From assembly GCF_004027225.2 (NCBI RefSeq), contig NC_044279.2, positions 40,200,744-40,264,743 of the forward strand: a DNA stretch of 64,000 nucleotides, written 5' to 3'. A program made the translations under genes and the position numbers. Positions within the stretch are counted from its first letter, which is position 1. Each line of letters opens with the position of its first letter. This document shows positions 25,354 through 39,300 of this stretch, piece after piece. The notes beneath the pieces are model-generated. The model saw nothing but the letters and a program-made list of their open reading frames with translations, made no database searches and was not told the DNA's origin. This DNA is from Strigops habroptila. Lineage: Eukaryota; Chordata; Aves; Psittaciformes; Psittacidae.

Positions 25354-28300
25354 ACATCTGGCTCAGACACACAGCAGCACGCTTGCTTTTCCTCCAGTGA
25401 CTCACTTAACAACTCCTCAAGGGAAAATTACTACTACTGGAACAGCACAAACAGCCTCCCAGGCACTGTTACGATCAGCTGTGTGGAGAGGAACTGGTGA
25501 GTATGAAGAGGTGAGCATGATGCATGGCAGAGTGGCCAGAGCCCAGCAGCAGGAGGCGGGAGAGGAGTGAACAGCCCGTGGACGGGTGGCCCATTTTGCT
25601 CTTTGGCCTCTGCTATGAGCCGGTTCCACACTTGCCCTGCACAGAGCCGATGCCTATCTTTGTAATGCAAGAGTGGGTGAGGTGTCTCCAACCCTCGTGC
25701 CATGGTCTGCCCAGAAGAGGCAGTCAGCCTTGCACCCCAGGGCGGTGACTGCAGGTTGGAGCCGGGTGAATCATCTGTTCAACCCACAGCAATCCTCCTT
25801 ACCCCACTTACACCCTTCAGGCTGGGGTTTAGGCTCTTCCTCTGGTCAGCCAGGCCCCTGCAAGATACCTGTGTTTAGATGGATGGGAGGAGGTTTGCCC
25901 TCCAGAGATAGCAGCCTCTCCTCACAGCAAAACATCTCCAGTGCATTATGGTTTCTCATGCGGTGGCATGCAAACTTGTCAGGCTCTTGGCATGTGAGTG
26001 ACTGTCCGTGTATCTCAAGGGGACAATGTAAAGCAGATTCTGAGGGCTTTTATGCTAACTTAGCTCTGCTTTTGATGCTGTTAGTTCAGAAACCTTTATT
26101 TTAGCTGTTGTTTTCCATTTTCAAAGCCCGCTTTGTCAGTGAAAACCCGTGTCCTCCTAACCGTGGCATGGAAAACACTGCTGCTGATTATTCCGCAGTT
26201 ACAACACATCACATTAGGTGGTCCTATCTCAATGCAGTAGACAGCTGATGGGTGGGGAGGGGAAACTGATATAGCCTAACCATGAGGTCTCGCTGCCTGC
26301 CTGGGAAATAAAGGACACTGAAATATGACTGTGTGGGAAGGACTTCCAAGAAGAATTTGTCCCAGACCATTTCTGGAAACAGATGATAACATTATTTACC
26401 CAAATACAGGAAGCTCAAGATTGCAATGAATGACGAAAGGCATGAACTAAGGGTGAGGGGAAGAAATATGTTCTTCCCCCTCCTCTTTCCCAAAATATAG
26501 AAGGAAAAACCCACCAGCAAACCCCCTGTTATTAGGCTGTGCACTCACAAGCTGATATATCCCTCTGCATTTGTGCATATGCATCTCACACCCACACAGC
26601 CCTGCCCGGCCCCCTTTGGATCCTAATGCCGGGGGCTCTTTCCAAAGCCAGGCACGGTATCCTGCAGAGGAGAGTCCAGCTGTTGGGATTCTTCCCAGAA
26701 ATCGAACAGTGCAGCATTCAAGCCTTTCTGGCTTTTCAGTGGTTAATCTGGAGATACCCAGACACCAGAGAGCAATGCAAATCCCTCCAATGAGAAGGGA
26801 TGGGAAGCAACACGGGGTGTGCTTTAAAGCCATTGTATTTATTTGTTTATTTGTGTTGACGTTTATGTAAATTTCACCTAAATCTGGATTGAACTTTGGG
26901 AGCCTGAGCTCTCAGATACGGAGTCCAGCTATTTGAAGTCACAAGGAATGTACATTCCCACCAGCAGTGTAAATCCAAAATATAAGAAGGCAAACAGCCC
27001 AGCTAGCTGAAGGAGGGGTGAGGGGGGAATTAGCTCTCGCAGAACAGCATCCTATCTTCTGCTGTATTTATTTATTTTCTTAATGTTGCTGCCTGCTCTG
27101 TAGTGAAAAAAAGGCACTGGTTATTTTGGAATCCACAGCGATTCAAAGCGTCCCTCAGCATCTGCTCACAGCGGTTCCCAGGCATGGCCTCTGCTGCGCT
27201 CAGACCAAGTGAAAGCAGCACAGACCCAAGGTGTTTTATTACAGTGACAGCCTGACTGATCTGGATTCAGCTGTATTTTATTTATCTTGGCAGTGCTGAT
27301 CCTTGCTGGAAGACCAAGGGTTTCCTCCTCCTCTCTGGCCATGGCTCAATGTCCCCAAGACCAACTCAGCTCTTCTGGGGTTTAGGAATGCTGCAGATCA
27401 CAGTTACTCTGGTCTTGGCTTCATGGCACACTGACAGCATTCCTGGTCTGCTTGTGAGATGCTGAGCACCAAGTCAACACAAACTCACCATTTTCATTTG
27501 TCTGTCCGCAAAAAAATTCAGGTTGTTAACTTTGTTTGAATGGGCTATATGTTATCTTAGGTGTCAGATGTAGCCCCCTCCCTCTGCCAGCACCAAGCCA
27601 CATCCTCAGCAGATGCTCCATATCTTGTGCTTTGTAAAATTTAACAGCCAATGTCAGCACACGCACATGCACACATCTGAGCTGAACATGACAGGGCACT
27701 CCAGTGCACTCCAGTGAGCAGCTGCAGTACTGGTGACCTCTGAGGCTCAGGCTGCCACTCACTGACTTTAGGTTAAGTTAGATCTGTCCCTTAGGTGCAG
27801 ACACGTATACAGGACCTCTGCAGATGACATTAAAGTACCTGCTACAGATACCAGGCTTCCTAGCCATTTATAAAAAGGGGAGAAGTTAACTTTCTGAGCC
27901 TCTATTTAAGCCCTAAGTAAATTATGGGCTTTTCAATCCGTGAACATTATAGTTGTTATTATTATAATAAAGATTTTGACAATCTGCTTTGACACCTAAG
28001 TGTGGAATTGGGATTATAATGCAAAAATCTCAGCTCAAGTGGGAAAAAATTAGTGTGCCCTTAGGGCAAGCATCTACCTAGCTTTACACCCTAAATGAGC
28101 TACGCAGTAAGTGCAAATGCATGGATTAGCAGGTCCCCATTTTCTACACCATTTTTATACACACAAAAACGCATTTGCAGAAAGGAATAAGCAAGGGTGA
28201 AGTTGGCAATTCAGAGGTTAATTACTAGCATTAAGAAAAAAATCCCACTTCAGGCACATCAGCTTTAAAGCTAGTTGGAAGTGGCCCTCTGAAGAGGTGG

Positions 28301-28794
28301 AAGCAGCAGACAGCCATAAATAGAAGCTCTTCAGTCTATGGAATAATAAGTGTGATGTGATACAAAGTCTGTGATAAAATTTCACTGTAAAAGCACCTTA
28401 CAAAACATGAGAAGGGGCAAATCAGTTCAGTGAACTCTGAGAGCCCCTATACCCAACAGGATCTCTCGCTGATACCTAAGGTATTTTCTCCCCTGGCCTG
28501 GTGCAAGTCTGAGACTGTGATCAGTAAGCTGGCCTGGTTTACACCAGGGCTCCAGTCAGCAGTAATAGGTGAGTCTGACTTTGCCACTACAGAAAGCTCC
28601 CTGAAGCATGTACAAAACCTCTGCAGCTTGAGCACTGATGCCACCCACCCACCTAAGCCAAGTTTTCTCTCCTCCTGTTTTCCAGGCAGGAGCTGAAAGG
28701 GAACGATGCTCCCCCAAAGTTCCCCTGGTGGCTCCTTGTCCTTTCAGCATGCAACACCATTTTTCCTAGTCCTCAAGTTGGCCTTTGCTAGTCA
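25354..28794. other. Intergenic, unique sequence
   Basis: Moderately GC-rich at 25,500-25,900, AT-rich around 27,900-28,250. The longest frame (143 codons at 25,673-26,104, plus) has no recognisable similarity and poor composition. No gene called. Confidence 0.5.
27697..27716 (+). repeat. Tandem 10-mer, two copies
   Basis: CACTCCAGTG occurs twice in direct tandem; each unit is itself a palindrome with a CC centre. Confidence 0.7.
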
Positions 28795-29015
28795 TCATAG
28801 TATCATAGAATCACAGAATGGTTGGGTTGGAAGGGACCTGAAGGATCATCTAGTTCCAACCCTCCTGCCATGGGCAGGGACACCTTCCACTAGACCAGGT
28901 TGCTTCAAGTCCTCTCCGACCTGGCCTTGAACACTGCCAGGGATGGGGCAGCCACAGCTTCTCTGGGCACCCTGTGCCAGTGTCTCACCACCCTCTCGGT
29001 AAAGAACTACTTCTG
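28795..29015 (-). mobile_element. CR1 LINE, short 3' fragment
   Basis: The plus strand reads ATCATAGAATCACAGAATGG followed by TTGGGTTGGAAGGGACC, the reverse complement of a CR1 3' terminus, and then the CR1 3'UTR (CCATGGGCAGGGACACC; GGCCTTGAACACTGCCAGGG). It is about 220 bp and heavily 5'-truncated. Low divergence from the bird consensus suggests a relatively young insertion. Confidence 0.95.
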
Positions 29016-29994
29016 TATAGTCCTTGTTAGGTGAATAGCTGTGACTGAGCAGAGATAGGGATAACACTTGCTGGTGGGTAAACCTTGGGGACAAAGTTAA
29101 AACTTCAGCTAGGCACACACAATTGCTTCCTGGTGACTGATACATTTCAACGTCAGACATCACATACTAGTATTCGGGTGACAGTAGCAATGCCTCTGTC
29201 ACTATGATACCACTCCAGAGCGCACTGGTGACTGAGCGCTGGTGATTAAAATGATTCAGACCATCCTTATTTACAGATTTATTTTACCATGTCTTTTCCC
29301 AGTTAAACTGCCTTGATGACATGCTCCTGTGACACCTGCCACTGCAGAGAATCACTAAGGAATGAATTACAGCCATGATTAATTTTTGGCTAAATAGAAG
29401 AAAGATGCTCGAATCAAAACCCATCACCTGTTTTGATCCAAATTTAAACCATTGGGTTTTTCAGTAAGGCAAAGCTCCAAACACTGCAGCACCCTAAATT
29501 CATGCAGATGTTATTTAATCACAGCTATCTGCTATTACTTTTTCCTCAGCTGAACAACAGTGCAGTTAGCAGAAGTCATGTGAAAAAGGGGCTGACGTTA
29601 GACAGAGAATGTCGTTAACGTTATGGTTCCAAAGAAAAAGTGAGATGTCTTTTATAATTGTTCATGGCTGCAGCTGATAATTGCTTCCTGTCTTACACCT
29701 ACACAAAACCCATGAATATAATTACAGCAGCACGGCGCTGAGTTCAATCAGAAGGGAGTATTGATTTGTGTATAAACCAAAAGCCATCTTCCTCTGGTCC
29801 TATTTACATGGAAAAAATAATAGGACTTTTCTGAAAGAGCTGCATAATCAAGAAAGGGGAGCATATTGCAGAAAAACTCACTCATAGATTATATGGCCAG
29901 AAGGGAATAATATGATCATCGAAATGAGTCTACATATGCAAGCCACAGGATTTCCCAAATTAATTAAGCTTTGATCTACAATACTTTTCTGAAG

Positions 29995-30006
29995 AAAAAA
30001 AAAAAA
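29995..30006 (+). repeat. Poly(A) tract, A12
   Basis: Twelve consecutive A in unique sequence; no element recognised. Confidence 0.8.
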
Positions 30007-33000
30007 TCCACTTATTTTGGTAGATTTTTAAGTGCATCATTTCATTTATATGCATATAAATTATTACCATGTTCTCCTGAGCAGCAGACCCTGTTGCCTG
30101 GAACAGAAGCAGATGCTTCTGTTCTTGAGGTGCACATTGCATGACCCACCAGCAAAGACAGGGATGCCAATTAGCACTGGGGTAGCTAACAGGAGTGAGG
30201 AGGAACAGCTGTAATTTTTCAGCTCCCTCACCTGCTTCCCCTGGTAAATCCTGATCCAGACTGGGAGAGGCATCATGAGCTTTGCAGTAAAGACATCTGA
30301 ATGAGGGGATGTTTCCTTTCTTGATAGGAAGTGCACTTTGGGGAATCCTGTCTGCAGGGCTGTGAAATCAAGTGTGGGAAAGCAGAGCAGAGTCTGAATT
30401 TGGCATGGTGGAGCCAGATCCAAATCCCAGAAAGGTGCATCCCTTGCACAGGCTAGGGGGGGTGGTCCCTGTTCAGCACATGGTACTTGTAGAGAAACAG
30501 CAGACTGGCTTTTTGCACCTGAAGCTAGCTGGGGAGGGACACAAACCTATTTTCAGCTAGAGCTGCCCTGCCAAGAGCTCCCTCCTACACTTCAGTCTTT
30601 ATTAAAGGTTGATCTGTTCTGCACTCTCTTCATGAGTAAATGGCATCCTCCACTGTAAATGCTAACCTTGCCCCAGAGGAAAAGAGTAGCATGCTCCTGC
30701 TTTCTCATCACCCAGGCTTCATGAAGAAAACTTGCTCACCTGTATAATTCTCTGCAGTTTGTCTGAAGGGAGTCTTTAGGATGGGAAGACAAAACAGAGA
30801 CATTTCTATAGCTTCCTTGTTATTTGAGCTGCCAGCACAGGATTCAGGAAGGATGCAGAACTGCAAGGTCTCATCTCTGCACAGGGGTTGCACTGGGTAG
30901 TAATGGGGAACTAGAAAGTGACAGAGGCACATGCTGTTATGAAAGCATTTACACAGCTCAGGTTTGGCAAAGGGAAAGAAAGAGAGTGTGTAAGTGAAAG
31001 ATGATTTGAACCCAGTAGAGCTGCCACCTCTTCAGGAGGTACAATAGCATCCATAAAACCTTCCATTTTACTCTCTCTAGCTACACCAGCACAACATGAG
31101 GCCACATCTGTACCCCTGCTAAACATCCATCACTGAGTGCTCAGCTCAAATTAACTGTTTTGGGAACACTTTGCCTGGGGCTACTAGCAATTAAAGTTCA
31201 TTTCTGTCAGCTGAGAAGGAATCATCAGAACTGATGACTGCATTAATATTATTCATCACCCCCTGAATATTTCCTTCTAGTGAGCCACCTAAATAATTAA
31301 TATTAAAATTGATTTTGTGAAGCACTCTCAGATGTTATAATAAATGTATACTAACAGTCTATTTATAAGGCCACAGTGTAGAAGGATTAAAACCTGGTCA
31401 ATTATGACATGCCTTTGTTTTTGAATAGGAGCCTGTTTGAAGAAACACAATCTATGCAGAATATAATTACACGTATTAAGTTACACTACAATTTGTTCTG
31501 CCACTGACTATGTAAGATTAAAAACACTGCTAGGAAATGGCTAACTAATTAATCAAATGGGATCATTTCCAACAGCTTTCATCTGATCAGCTGTGCCTCG
31601 GATCTATTTTTATAGAAACAGTCAACCAAACATAAAAAGTTAATCGTAATGGACAGAAAAAAGCAACGCTTGAAAAAATCACAGTAAGGAGTGCATATGT
31701 TGTTTTTCACGGATCTAACTAATATGAGTCATAAATATTTCCAAGTATCAAGGAAAGATGATGAATGAGGAGGATTGCCAAAGCACACCCTATATGTGTA
31801 TATATACACCAGCTATCCTGTTTGCCAAGTGCCAGCCCCCATAGATAAAAAATCAGCATGAAATACTTTAAGTCTTCTAGACTTCGGAAGCTGCATTGTA
31901 TTTAGCACTTGTGTCACTGAGCTTGGAGAAGATACACAAAGCTGTCCTTGTACCTGAGGAAAAGCTGTAGCTAGGGAATTAAGGACCTAAAGCTATGGAA
32001 AAGCCTTGTGGGATTTTCCATGCAAATTCATTGTTACTAAGACTCCTGCCAGACTCTCAAAGACTTAAATGTTGTATTCCTGTGCCCAGCAAGGAAATGC
32101 CCAGCTCTCAGGAGGAGTCCACAGACTAAGGTTGAGAGCAAATGCTCACACATAACCTAGGAGAAGAGTTTAGCACCTCAAAATGGGATCCTAAGCAGAC
32201 AACATATAACTACCTGCAAAGATGCTAAAAGGCAAGGGATGGCTCCTGCTGCTTTCGCTGATGTAGCACCCCATGAGCCGCTGAGCCACAATGACAACCC
32301 CTTTCTGAGGATGAACGTGTTGTCCCATGGGGCATGGAAGGCCATGTCTCCATTTTATCTGTAAACAGAGAGCACATTAGCAGTCTTGTTGAACCCAGGA
32401 TGATTTAAAGTATGTTAGAAAGACAAACGGAAAGATAAATTAATAAAATCAGAAATTTTTCAGCAATGTTGCTGCAACATATTTTGTCTATTTGTTAATA
32501 GAAGAACATAATCTATGGAAATCGAGCGTATGACCAAATGACTAATAAAAATGCTGCCTCAGAAAGCAACGTCAAAAGATGTGGTAACCTCTAGCTTTTG
32601 GCTTTGGAGCTAGAATATTCATAGACCCTGGGGAAAACACTCCTTCCCATCCCTTCCTGTGAAGCAAGAGCGCTGGGCAGATGGGTCCAGGAAGGTGATG
32701 AAACAAGGCAGAAACTAAGCAAGAAAACAACTTGATTATGTAAAGTGAAAATCACTGTGTATAGACCATAAAGAAGACAGTGCCCTTGTGAAGATAGTCA
32801 CAGATAGACAAGTCCTTTTATGAACATATGATTTTTCTCCTCCTGAATACAAAAAGATTTTGACAGTGAGCCTACCAAGGTGCTTTGGAAACTCACTCAA
32901 TAGCATATGTGCATATTGACTTGTATACCAGCTTGAGAAATTGGACCCTGACTGTTCACAGCATGACAGCCTAAGTTGCAAGAAGGTGACGCTCTCTTCT

Positions 33001-34040
33001 GCATACAGAATTAGTTAATCCCCATCTGCTGGTGTGCTACAATTCCAGTCATCTCCTGAAAAGAGATTAGAAGCCAGGCAGATAATTAAAACACAAAGTG
33101 TTTTAAAGCATTAAATGTTTAACTCAGGCTAGCAGCTGGAATCATTTTTGCTGTTATGTCTTCTTCGTTTTCTCTTCCCTAAATACTCGGTGAATTTGCT
33201 TTCTGACAGGGATGTTCACTAGACATTCACGTTTTATGAAATTCTTAAAGAACATTAACAAAAAGCAGATCTCAAATAGGTCACCACCGATTTTTGCATT
33301 ATGCAGCCTACACCTTGACAGTCAGGAGTCAACTGAATGTCACACATACTCATTAATGAAGTAGAATACAGCTGAGATGTCCAAGGATAATTTAATGGTC
33401 ACAGTAAGTTTTATAGAAAGACTAATGTATTTCTATAAATTGAAGATGTCCATTTCACCAGGCAATGTCATAAGCCTAATCAGCAAGCAGGATCTTTAAA
33501 GAATATATATGTGGAGAAGTACGTAGGATGTACGGTAGGACAGTACAAGCTAGACTCCTCAGCAAGACCATGGCCCAGCAGTGGGCAGCTCTTCACCCCA
33601 TCCCCTCCAGGGACCAACATCAGCTGTTGCTACACAGGGATGTGAGAAGCACCAGTAGCTCCAACACAGGATTGTACTAGTATGGCTGGGCAGGTCATGG
33701 GTCAGAGCTGGCTTGGGTCCACCTGGCTGGAGACATGCCACTGCTGGCACACATCCATGCAGGCACTCCATTGAGGACCTTGTAATTATAGGAACCTCTA
33801 AGATCAATTAGCATTTTAGCAAGGGCTTTGAAGACTGCACTTCTCAGCTGATGATGCTACAGTGGTACTGAAGAGGTTCCTGTTCATTTGCCTGCCTAAA
33901 CCCCAATTTGAGGAAATGTTCCTACCAAAATTACAAGGAGTGTTCCTTATTCCTTGTGCGCTTAACACATGGATAAATTTTGCTAAAGCCCTTTCCAAAT
34001 TCCATAGTCCTTAAAGGCCTTGGAATCTGAGCAATCATAC

Positions 34041-34054
34041 TAACTAATTAGTTA
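34041..34054. repeat. 14-bp perfect palindrome with TAATTA core
   Basis: TAACTAATTAGTTA is its own reverse complement and centres on TAATTA, the classic homeodomain dimer-type site. It lies in an AT-rich stretch (about 34,020-34,220) with further TAATTA elements. Function is not known. Confidence 0.5.
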
Positions 34055-36290
34055 ACACCTGTGGCCCAATTTGAAGTAATTATGGTACTTTCACCTTCAT
34101 TAACTTGAATTAGAGTTTATCCAGAGTACAGGATATGTAAAATGTAACAGACTTCCAAAAATTAAGTGGATTACAAATGATCCCTGCATAATTAATTTTT
34201 GTTCAAATGCTTACTGAATTACACGTGTATGCCCCATAATAAATTCAATAAGTTCAGAAATTTTATCTCCGTGGTAAAAGTGTCCTTACATAAGGACAGC
34301 TCAGGTTCCCAAACACATCCATTTGTTCACAGAAGAGATCTCCAGTTACAGCCTCCCTCAGAGACCCTCTTCTGGCACAGGACAGCTAAAATCTCTCCAT
34401 TTCCTAGTAAGAAAGTTTTGTGACAAGGAATTCTGGCAAAAAAGGAAAATCTCTTATCTTCTTTTGGTTTTTTTTTTTGCCTACGAAATCTAATAGTGGA
34501 AGTCCCTACATAGCAACTGCTGTCTGAGCACTGAGAAATGGAAATAGTGTTCTTTTGTTCCTTTTTTTTTACAGGGCTACTTTCCCACATGAGATTGATG
34601 TATGCTGTTACATGTGTTTATACAAACAACCATTCACAGTGTCCACAGGAAACTTGGTACGTGATGAGGACGTCAGGGTGAATGAGACAAGTCACCTATT
34701 GATACTACAGTCCCACTTTAAACAAAACATCCCAAAATATGAACCTAGGCTTGGCTCCAGTTGAGTCAAGGGTAACATCCCTTGAAGTATTTCTGCCTCT
34801 GCATTTCTGTCACTCTGGGTCTTACAATATCTGTATGGTCCAGCCTTCTCCTATTGGCATCACCAGGACACTCTCCACGTGAAAGTAGTACAAAGGTCCT
34901 TACTGGCACACCAGTCTGGTGTCTGACTACCCTGTGATGAAGTACCTGAAGTACAATGGCATGGAGAGTTAGTCTCCAAATCTGGGAGATCTTGGTTCAG
35001 AGGAATCCTCATTCCTTCACCCTCCCTTACATCTCTTCCTCACCCATAGTCTTGGGGATCTGAGTCCCAGGGGCATAATCCCACATGGAGAGCTTCCAAA
35101 AAGAGATGGAATCAAGCCAGGGAACCAGCTCTCAAAAACTCCTGACAATACTGGTGCAACCTACAGGAAGCTCAATGGACCCATGGAAGGAGGGTGGGAA
35201 TCAGAAAGATCCTTAACTACAAGACAGGCAACTCAGAAGTGCCACAGGAGTGGGGATAAAACACAGGAGGAAATGTGGTGGGAGGATAAGAACGGGTTTG
35301 TGAAACCATGCTCATACCCACTGTTATCCAACACACATGAGGCTGTGGGGATGCTCTGCTATTTAACCTCTTCTCCTACACAACCTGTGTTTTAAATGTC
35401 CTTAAACTGAAAACTATGTCTACCGAATGCTGCCTGAGGGTAGCTCTCTGATTTGCCTTGTAACACCAATCTGCTATCAAGACAAGGAAAACAAATAAAC
35501 CAAACCTTACGACTAAGCAGGTAACAGCTCCTCCAGCCTCTGGTTTAAGTGGGAAAAGTAGATAAGAGACATGTCCGTCGGCCCAGGCGGATGCTCCAGG
35601 CTGGAATGGGTTTCCCTCTTGGTGCCATGGGGTAGGGCTGGTGCCCAGCAGAGACAGTGTGTCCGCCACAGGAGAGGGGCACGTCCTGGCCTCCTGACCC
35701 GAGAGGGGGTGAGCCTCCAGGGCAGCCAGGTTTTGGCATTCAAACATGTGCGGAGGAGCACAAAGAAGCCCTTTATGCCGCTGCAATTGCAACATTAGAT
35801 TTCAGTTTTATTCCCAAACATGAGCTGAGCTCTCAGTCATAGACAGGCTTTTTAATCAGCCCTGGCAAAGATGAAAAGCCTGAGAAAGAGAGGCAGTGTC
35901 TGTGCAAGAAGGACTCATTTACATTAAATAATTATCCTGAAGGAGAGAAAGAGCAAGGGGGTGATTTTTTAATTACAAAGAAATTATTGCAGTCTGGAGG
36001 AGTATATGGAGCCTTAGCTTTGTTCTCTGTAAGTTACCTGTTTGCAGTAAAATCCGAACTGTAGGTTTGAGAGGTAAGAAATATCTGTTTGCTATTATTT
36101 TCAAAACAGAGTATCATGTGAGAAGGAAGACAGGGAAATACTTCTGCACTCCCAAAAGGCTGCTGCTTTTATAATGTCTCCTCTGCACAGCAGGACAAAA
36201 AATCAGTATGTCAAACATAAATGCTAAAAATACAAGAGCTGACATACAAACACATTCTGTAATGGGTTAGGAATGACTCTGTTGATGAGC

Positions 36291-36303
36291 GTGTGTGTGT
36301 GTG
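36291..36303 (+). repeat. GT dinucleotide run
   Basis: (GT)6 run within unique sequence. Confidence 0.75.
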
Positions 36304-39300
36304 AGATACAGCACTGTCATACAAGTGTATCCGTCTGCTACACAGCGGGCTTATGCAACCTGGTACATACTTTCTCTTCTTTGATATTGCTTATTTAGTA
36401 AAAAATAGAAGGGATTTGACTCCAACATTTCCTCATAAAAATTTCTCTTGTGCTGAGATGAAGAAGAATAGTACAAAGTTTAAATTCCAAAGAATTTGCA
36501 ACAGGGGATGCTGTGCTTTTGGGATTAATATCCTGGATGAAGCTGAGGTCCTGAGCCTCCTGGCACATAGCGCAAGAGCATGGGTTTGGGGAACATGAAC
36601 ACTCCACTGCAGGTTCTACGACTATCACTGAAGAAAGTGCCAAAACATGGGAAATCCTACACATTTCCTGCTGCAGAATCAGGGCAGCGCTCAGCAGCTC
36701 ACAACTGGTAGTACAGGCAGTGAACACACTTCAGCTTTACATCGGCATACCACCTATCTCAGGGCCACCAACTGGGACCTATGATGCAGCCTTGCAGCAC
36801 ACTGGGATGTTCTGCTCCCCCATGCCTGGCTCCTGCCCCTGGACTGTAAATGTTACAAGTATGCCGTATTTCTACTCTGAAAGGGTCTACCTCCAGCCTT
36901 TGCCCACTGCATCTCAATGTGCCTTCTCTTCCTTGATTAAAGACCTGCTTGGCAACTGCCTCCAGCAATGCTGAAGTTTAAGATTTCTGAAAAATATTGT
37001 CTCATTTTGAAGACAAAGAGGAGTGGCAAGGACAGGAGAATCCAGCAGAAGAGAGAGACTAGAGAGAAGAAATGGCAGTGGTCACTGGCACTGGGACATG
37101 TCAGGGAAGGGCTACCAGACTCAGAAACAAGTCTGGATTGCCACCTGAGAGCACATGGCAGCCACTGCTTTGCAGCTCAGCTTTGCCCTGCCACCAAAAC
37201 CAAGCGATGGTTTATCAATTCACATAAGCCTGACAGTTTTTACAGCGCTAAAAGTTCTGAAACACTGGTTTCTGCCTGTAAGTGAAAGCAGGCTGTGAGC
37301 GGAGAGTTAGATATCATCTTCCCATGATGATCAAGATGGCTGCTGCAAAGTCATGGCAAATGTAATTAGTACATAGCTTTTGTATTGCATACAATAGCAA
37401 AAAAATACATAGACAAGCTATACAGATATGTTGCCTTACAGAGTAAAATTAACTATATTAAATCCTTCATAAATCCATTCTGAATTTTTCTTGTTTTCTT
37501 AAAATCCCGGTAAACTTAATCCGTAGGCCCTGCAAGCTACTGTGTTGGAAAATTTAAAGGCTTACAATAGCAGATATGCAATTCGGGGTCTAGTGTCCAT
37601 CTATACAAATATCACTGGAACGTGACCATCAGGAACACTGATTTACATTTACAGCTCTAGAAATAGGATTTGGTGTCATGGACTGTGTCAAGTACGCAGG
37701 AGAGCATAGCAAAAGTTAATGTGCATAACGCATTAAGCTAATGGGATTCAGTCAAGGGTGAATATATCTCTTTGGGCTAAGAAAGCATCAAATCTGCCCA
37801 CATTGTCTGAATTCTCTGCAGCCTGCTGAGTGCTTCTGCTATGGGCATGAATGTGAAATGAGAGCAGGAGAGGAAAAAAAGCAGGGTGTATCTGTGAGAA
37901 CAGGGGTGAAAAGATGTTAAGGAACAATAAAAATGACCAACTCTCTTCAGCTGAGAAAAACAATAGAATAATTTTCCTTCATATGCCTATTTTGAACCAA
38001 ATCCAGCCTTGAGAGGCTGATCCCTCTGCCTCAGAAGAATATCGTCAGAAATGCATTGTTTAAGGTGAAGTGGATTTAAACCAGCAAACTTCTTGTTTAG
38101 AAACATGGGTGAAAAAATACTTCCCTCAGCTTTTTTGGTACAGATGACTCCCTCCCATCACCACCCCATCATGGAACTTAATAGAGAAGAAAGATCAAAG
38201 GAAAAAGAAAATGAAATCTGAAGAGTAAAGATAAATACTGTTGATACAATTGGTTATATTTCAACTTGAATTCGTAGTATTTCCACAGAATAATAGAAGC
38301 CGCCCTTCTACTCCCCCCACCTTAGCCACAGCTTCCAACAGACTGTTCCTTGGCTTTGTCCCCTTCCTATAAGGAAGCAAGAGAAAGGGAAATTTACTTT
38401 TACTTAAAGAAATACATCAGAAGAGTCAGGTTGCCAAACACACAGAGCTGTCTGGAGTAAAGCCAAGAGTTTCTCCTGCAAATTCTCTGCTTGCAAGGGC
38501 TGAATTGGCACTTGTCTTCAAACATCCACACATAATTTTTGAGGTCAGCTCTTAAGACTACAGCTTTTCAGCTGTTTCAGATGCTAATATGGAATTATGT
38601 TTCCCGTGTGGTTTGGCCAACAGCATTTTTTGATGGTAATGCATTTTATTGCAAGACTTCAGCATTTTGTATCATTCTCAGAGCATTTGGATTTGAAAAG
38701 CTGAGAAAATTCTTCTTCAGAAGGTGTGAGATAAAATACAGGTAAAACTGTCAGCAATGTTCATGTAAGCATTAAAAGGCCCTGTATATGTCTGTGTTTG
38801 TATGCAAGGGTCTAAGCTCATTACGTCTTCTGTTCCAACTCCTTGCATTCATATTTCTCCTTCTGGGTATCTGCTGTTTGTCCTGTCCACACCCCACCAG
38901 CCCGCTCAGGTGTGCTCTGCTTTCCCCTCTTCGGCTGCCAGTCTCATCTCAGGCACTTGTAAATCCTCCCGTACCATGCTGCATGCTGGAGCCTTTCAGG
39001 AAAGATTTTGTCGCATGGTGCCATCACAGAGATGTAGGATATACAGGGCAGGAGGGGCCATTTGCACCTCTGGTAAGAGATATAGCTTGGGTTTATCTAC
39101 AGGCAAACCCTGAAGGTTGTGGGCTTTTCGCCCTTGATTATGGGGTTGCACCAGCATTCTTCGGAAGCAAGACATGAATGAACATAACAGTGGCGAGGCA
39201 CTAAATATATTAAAGTAGCTGTTATGCCTCAAGTCTTTCTAGCCTGACTGAATAATATAGATGGACTTGTTTCTTTTACCCTTCCTTATCACTTTATTCC

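Noticed and set aside
25673..26104. 143-codon plus-strand open frame
   Set aside because: No recognisable motif, composition rich in S, C, W and P as in chance frames, no splice context.
35376..35795. 139-codon minus-strand open frame in a GC-rich patch
   Set aside because: Several frames are open on both strands together, which points to composition and not coding.
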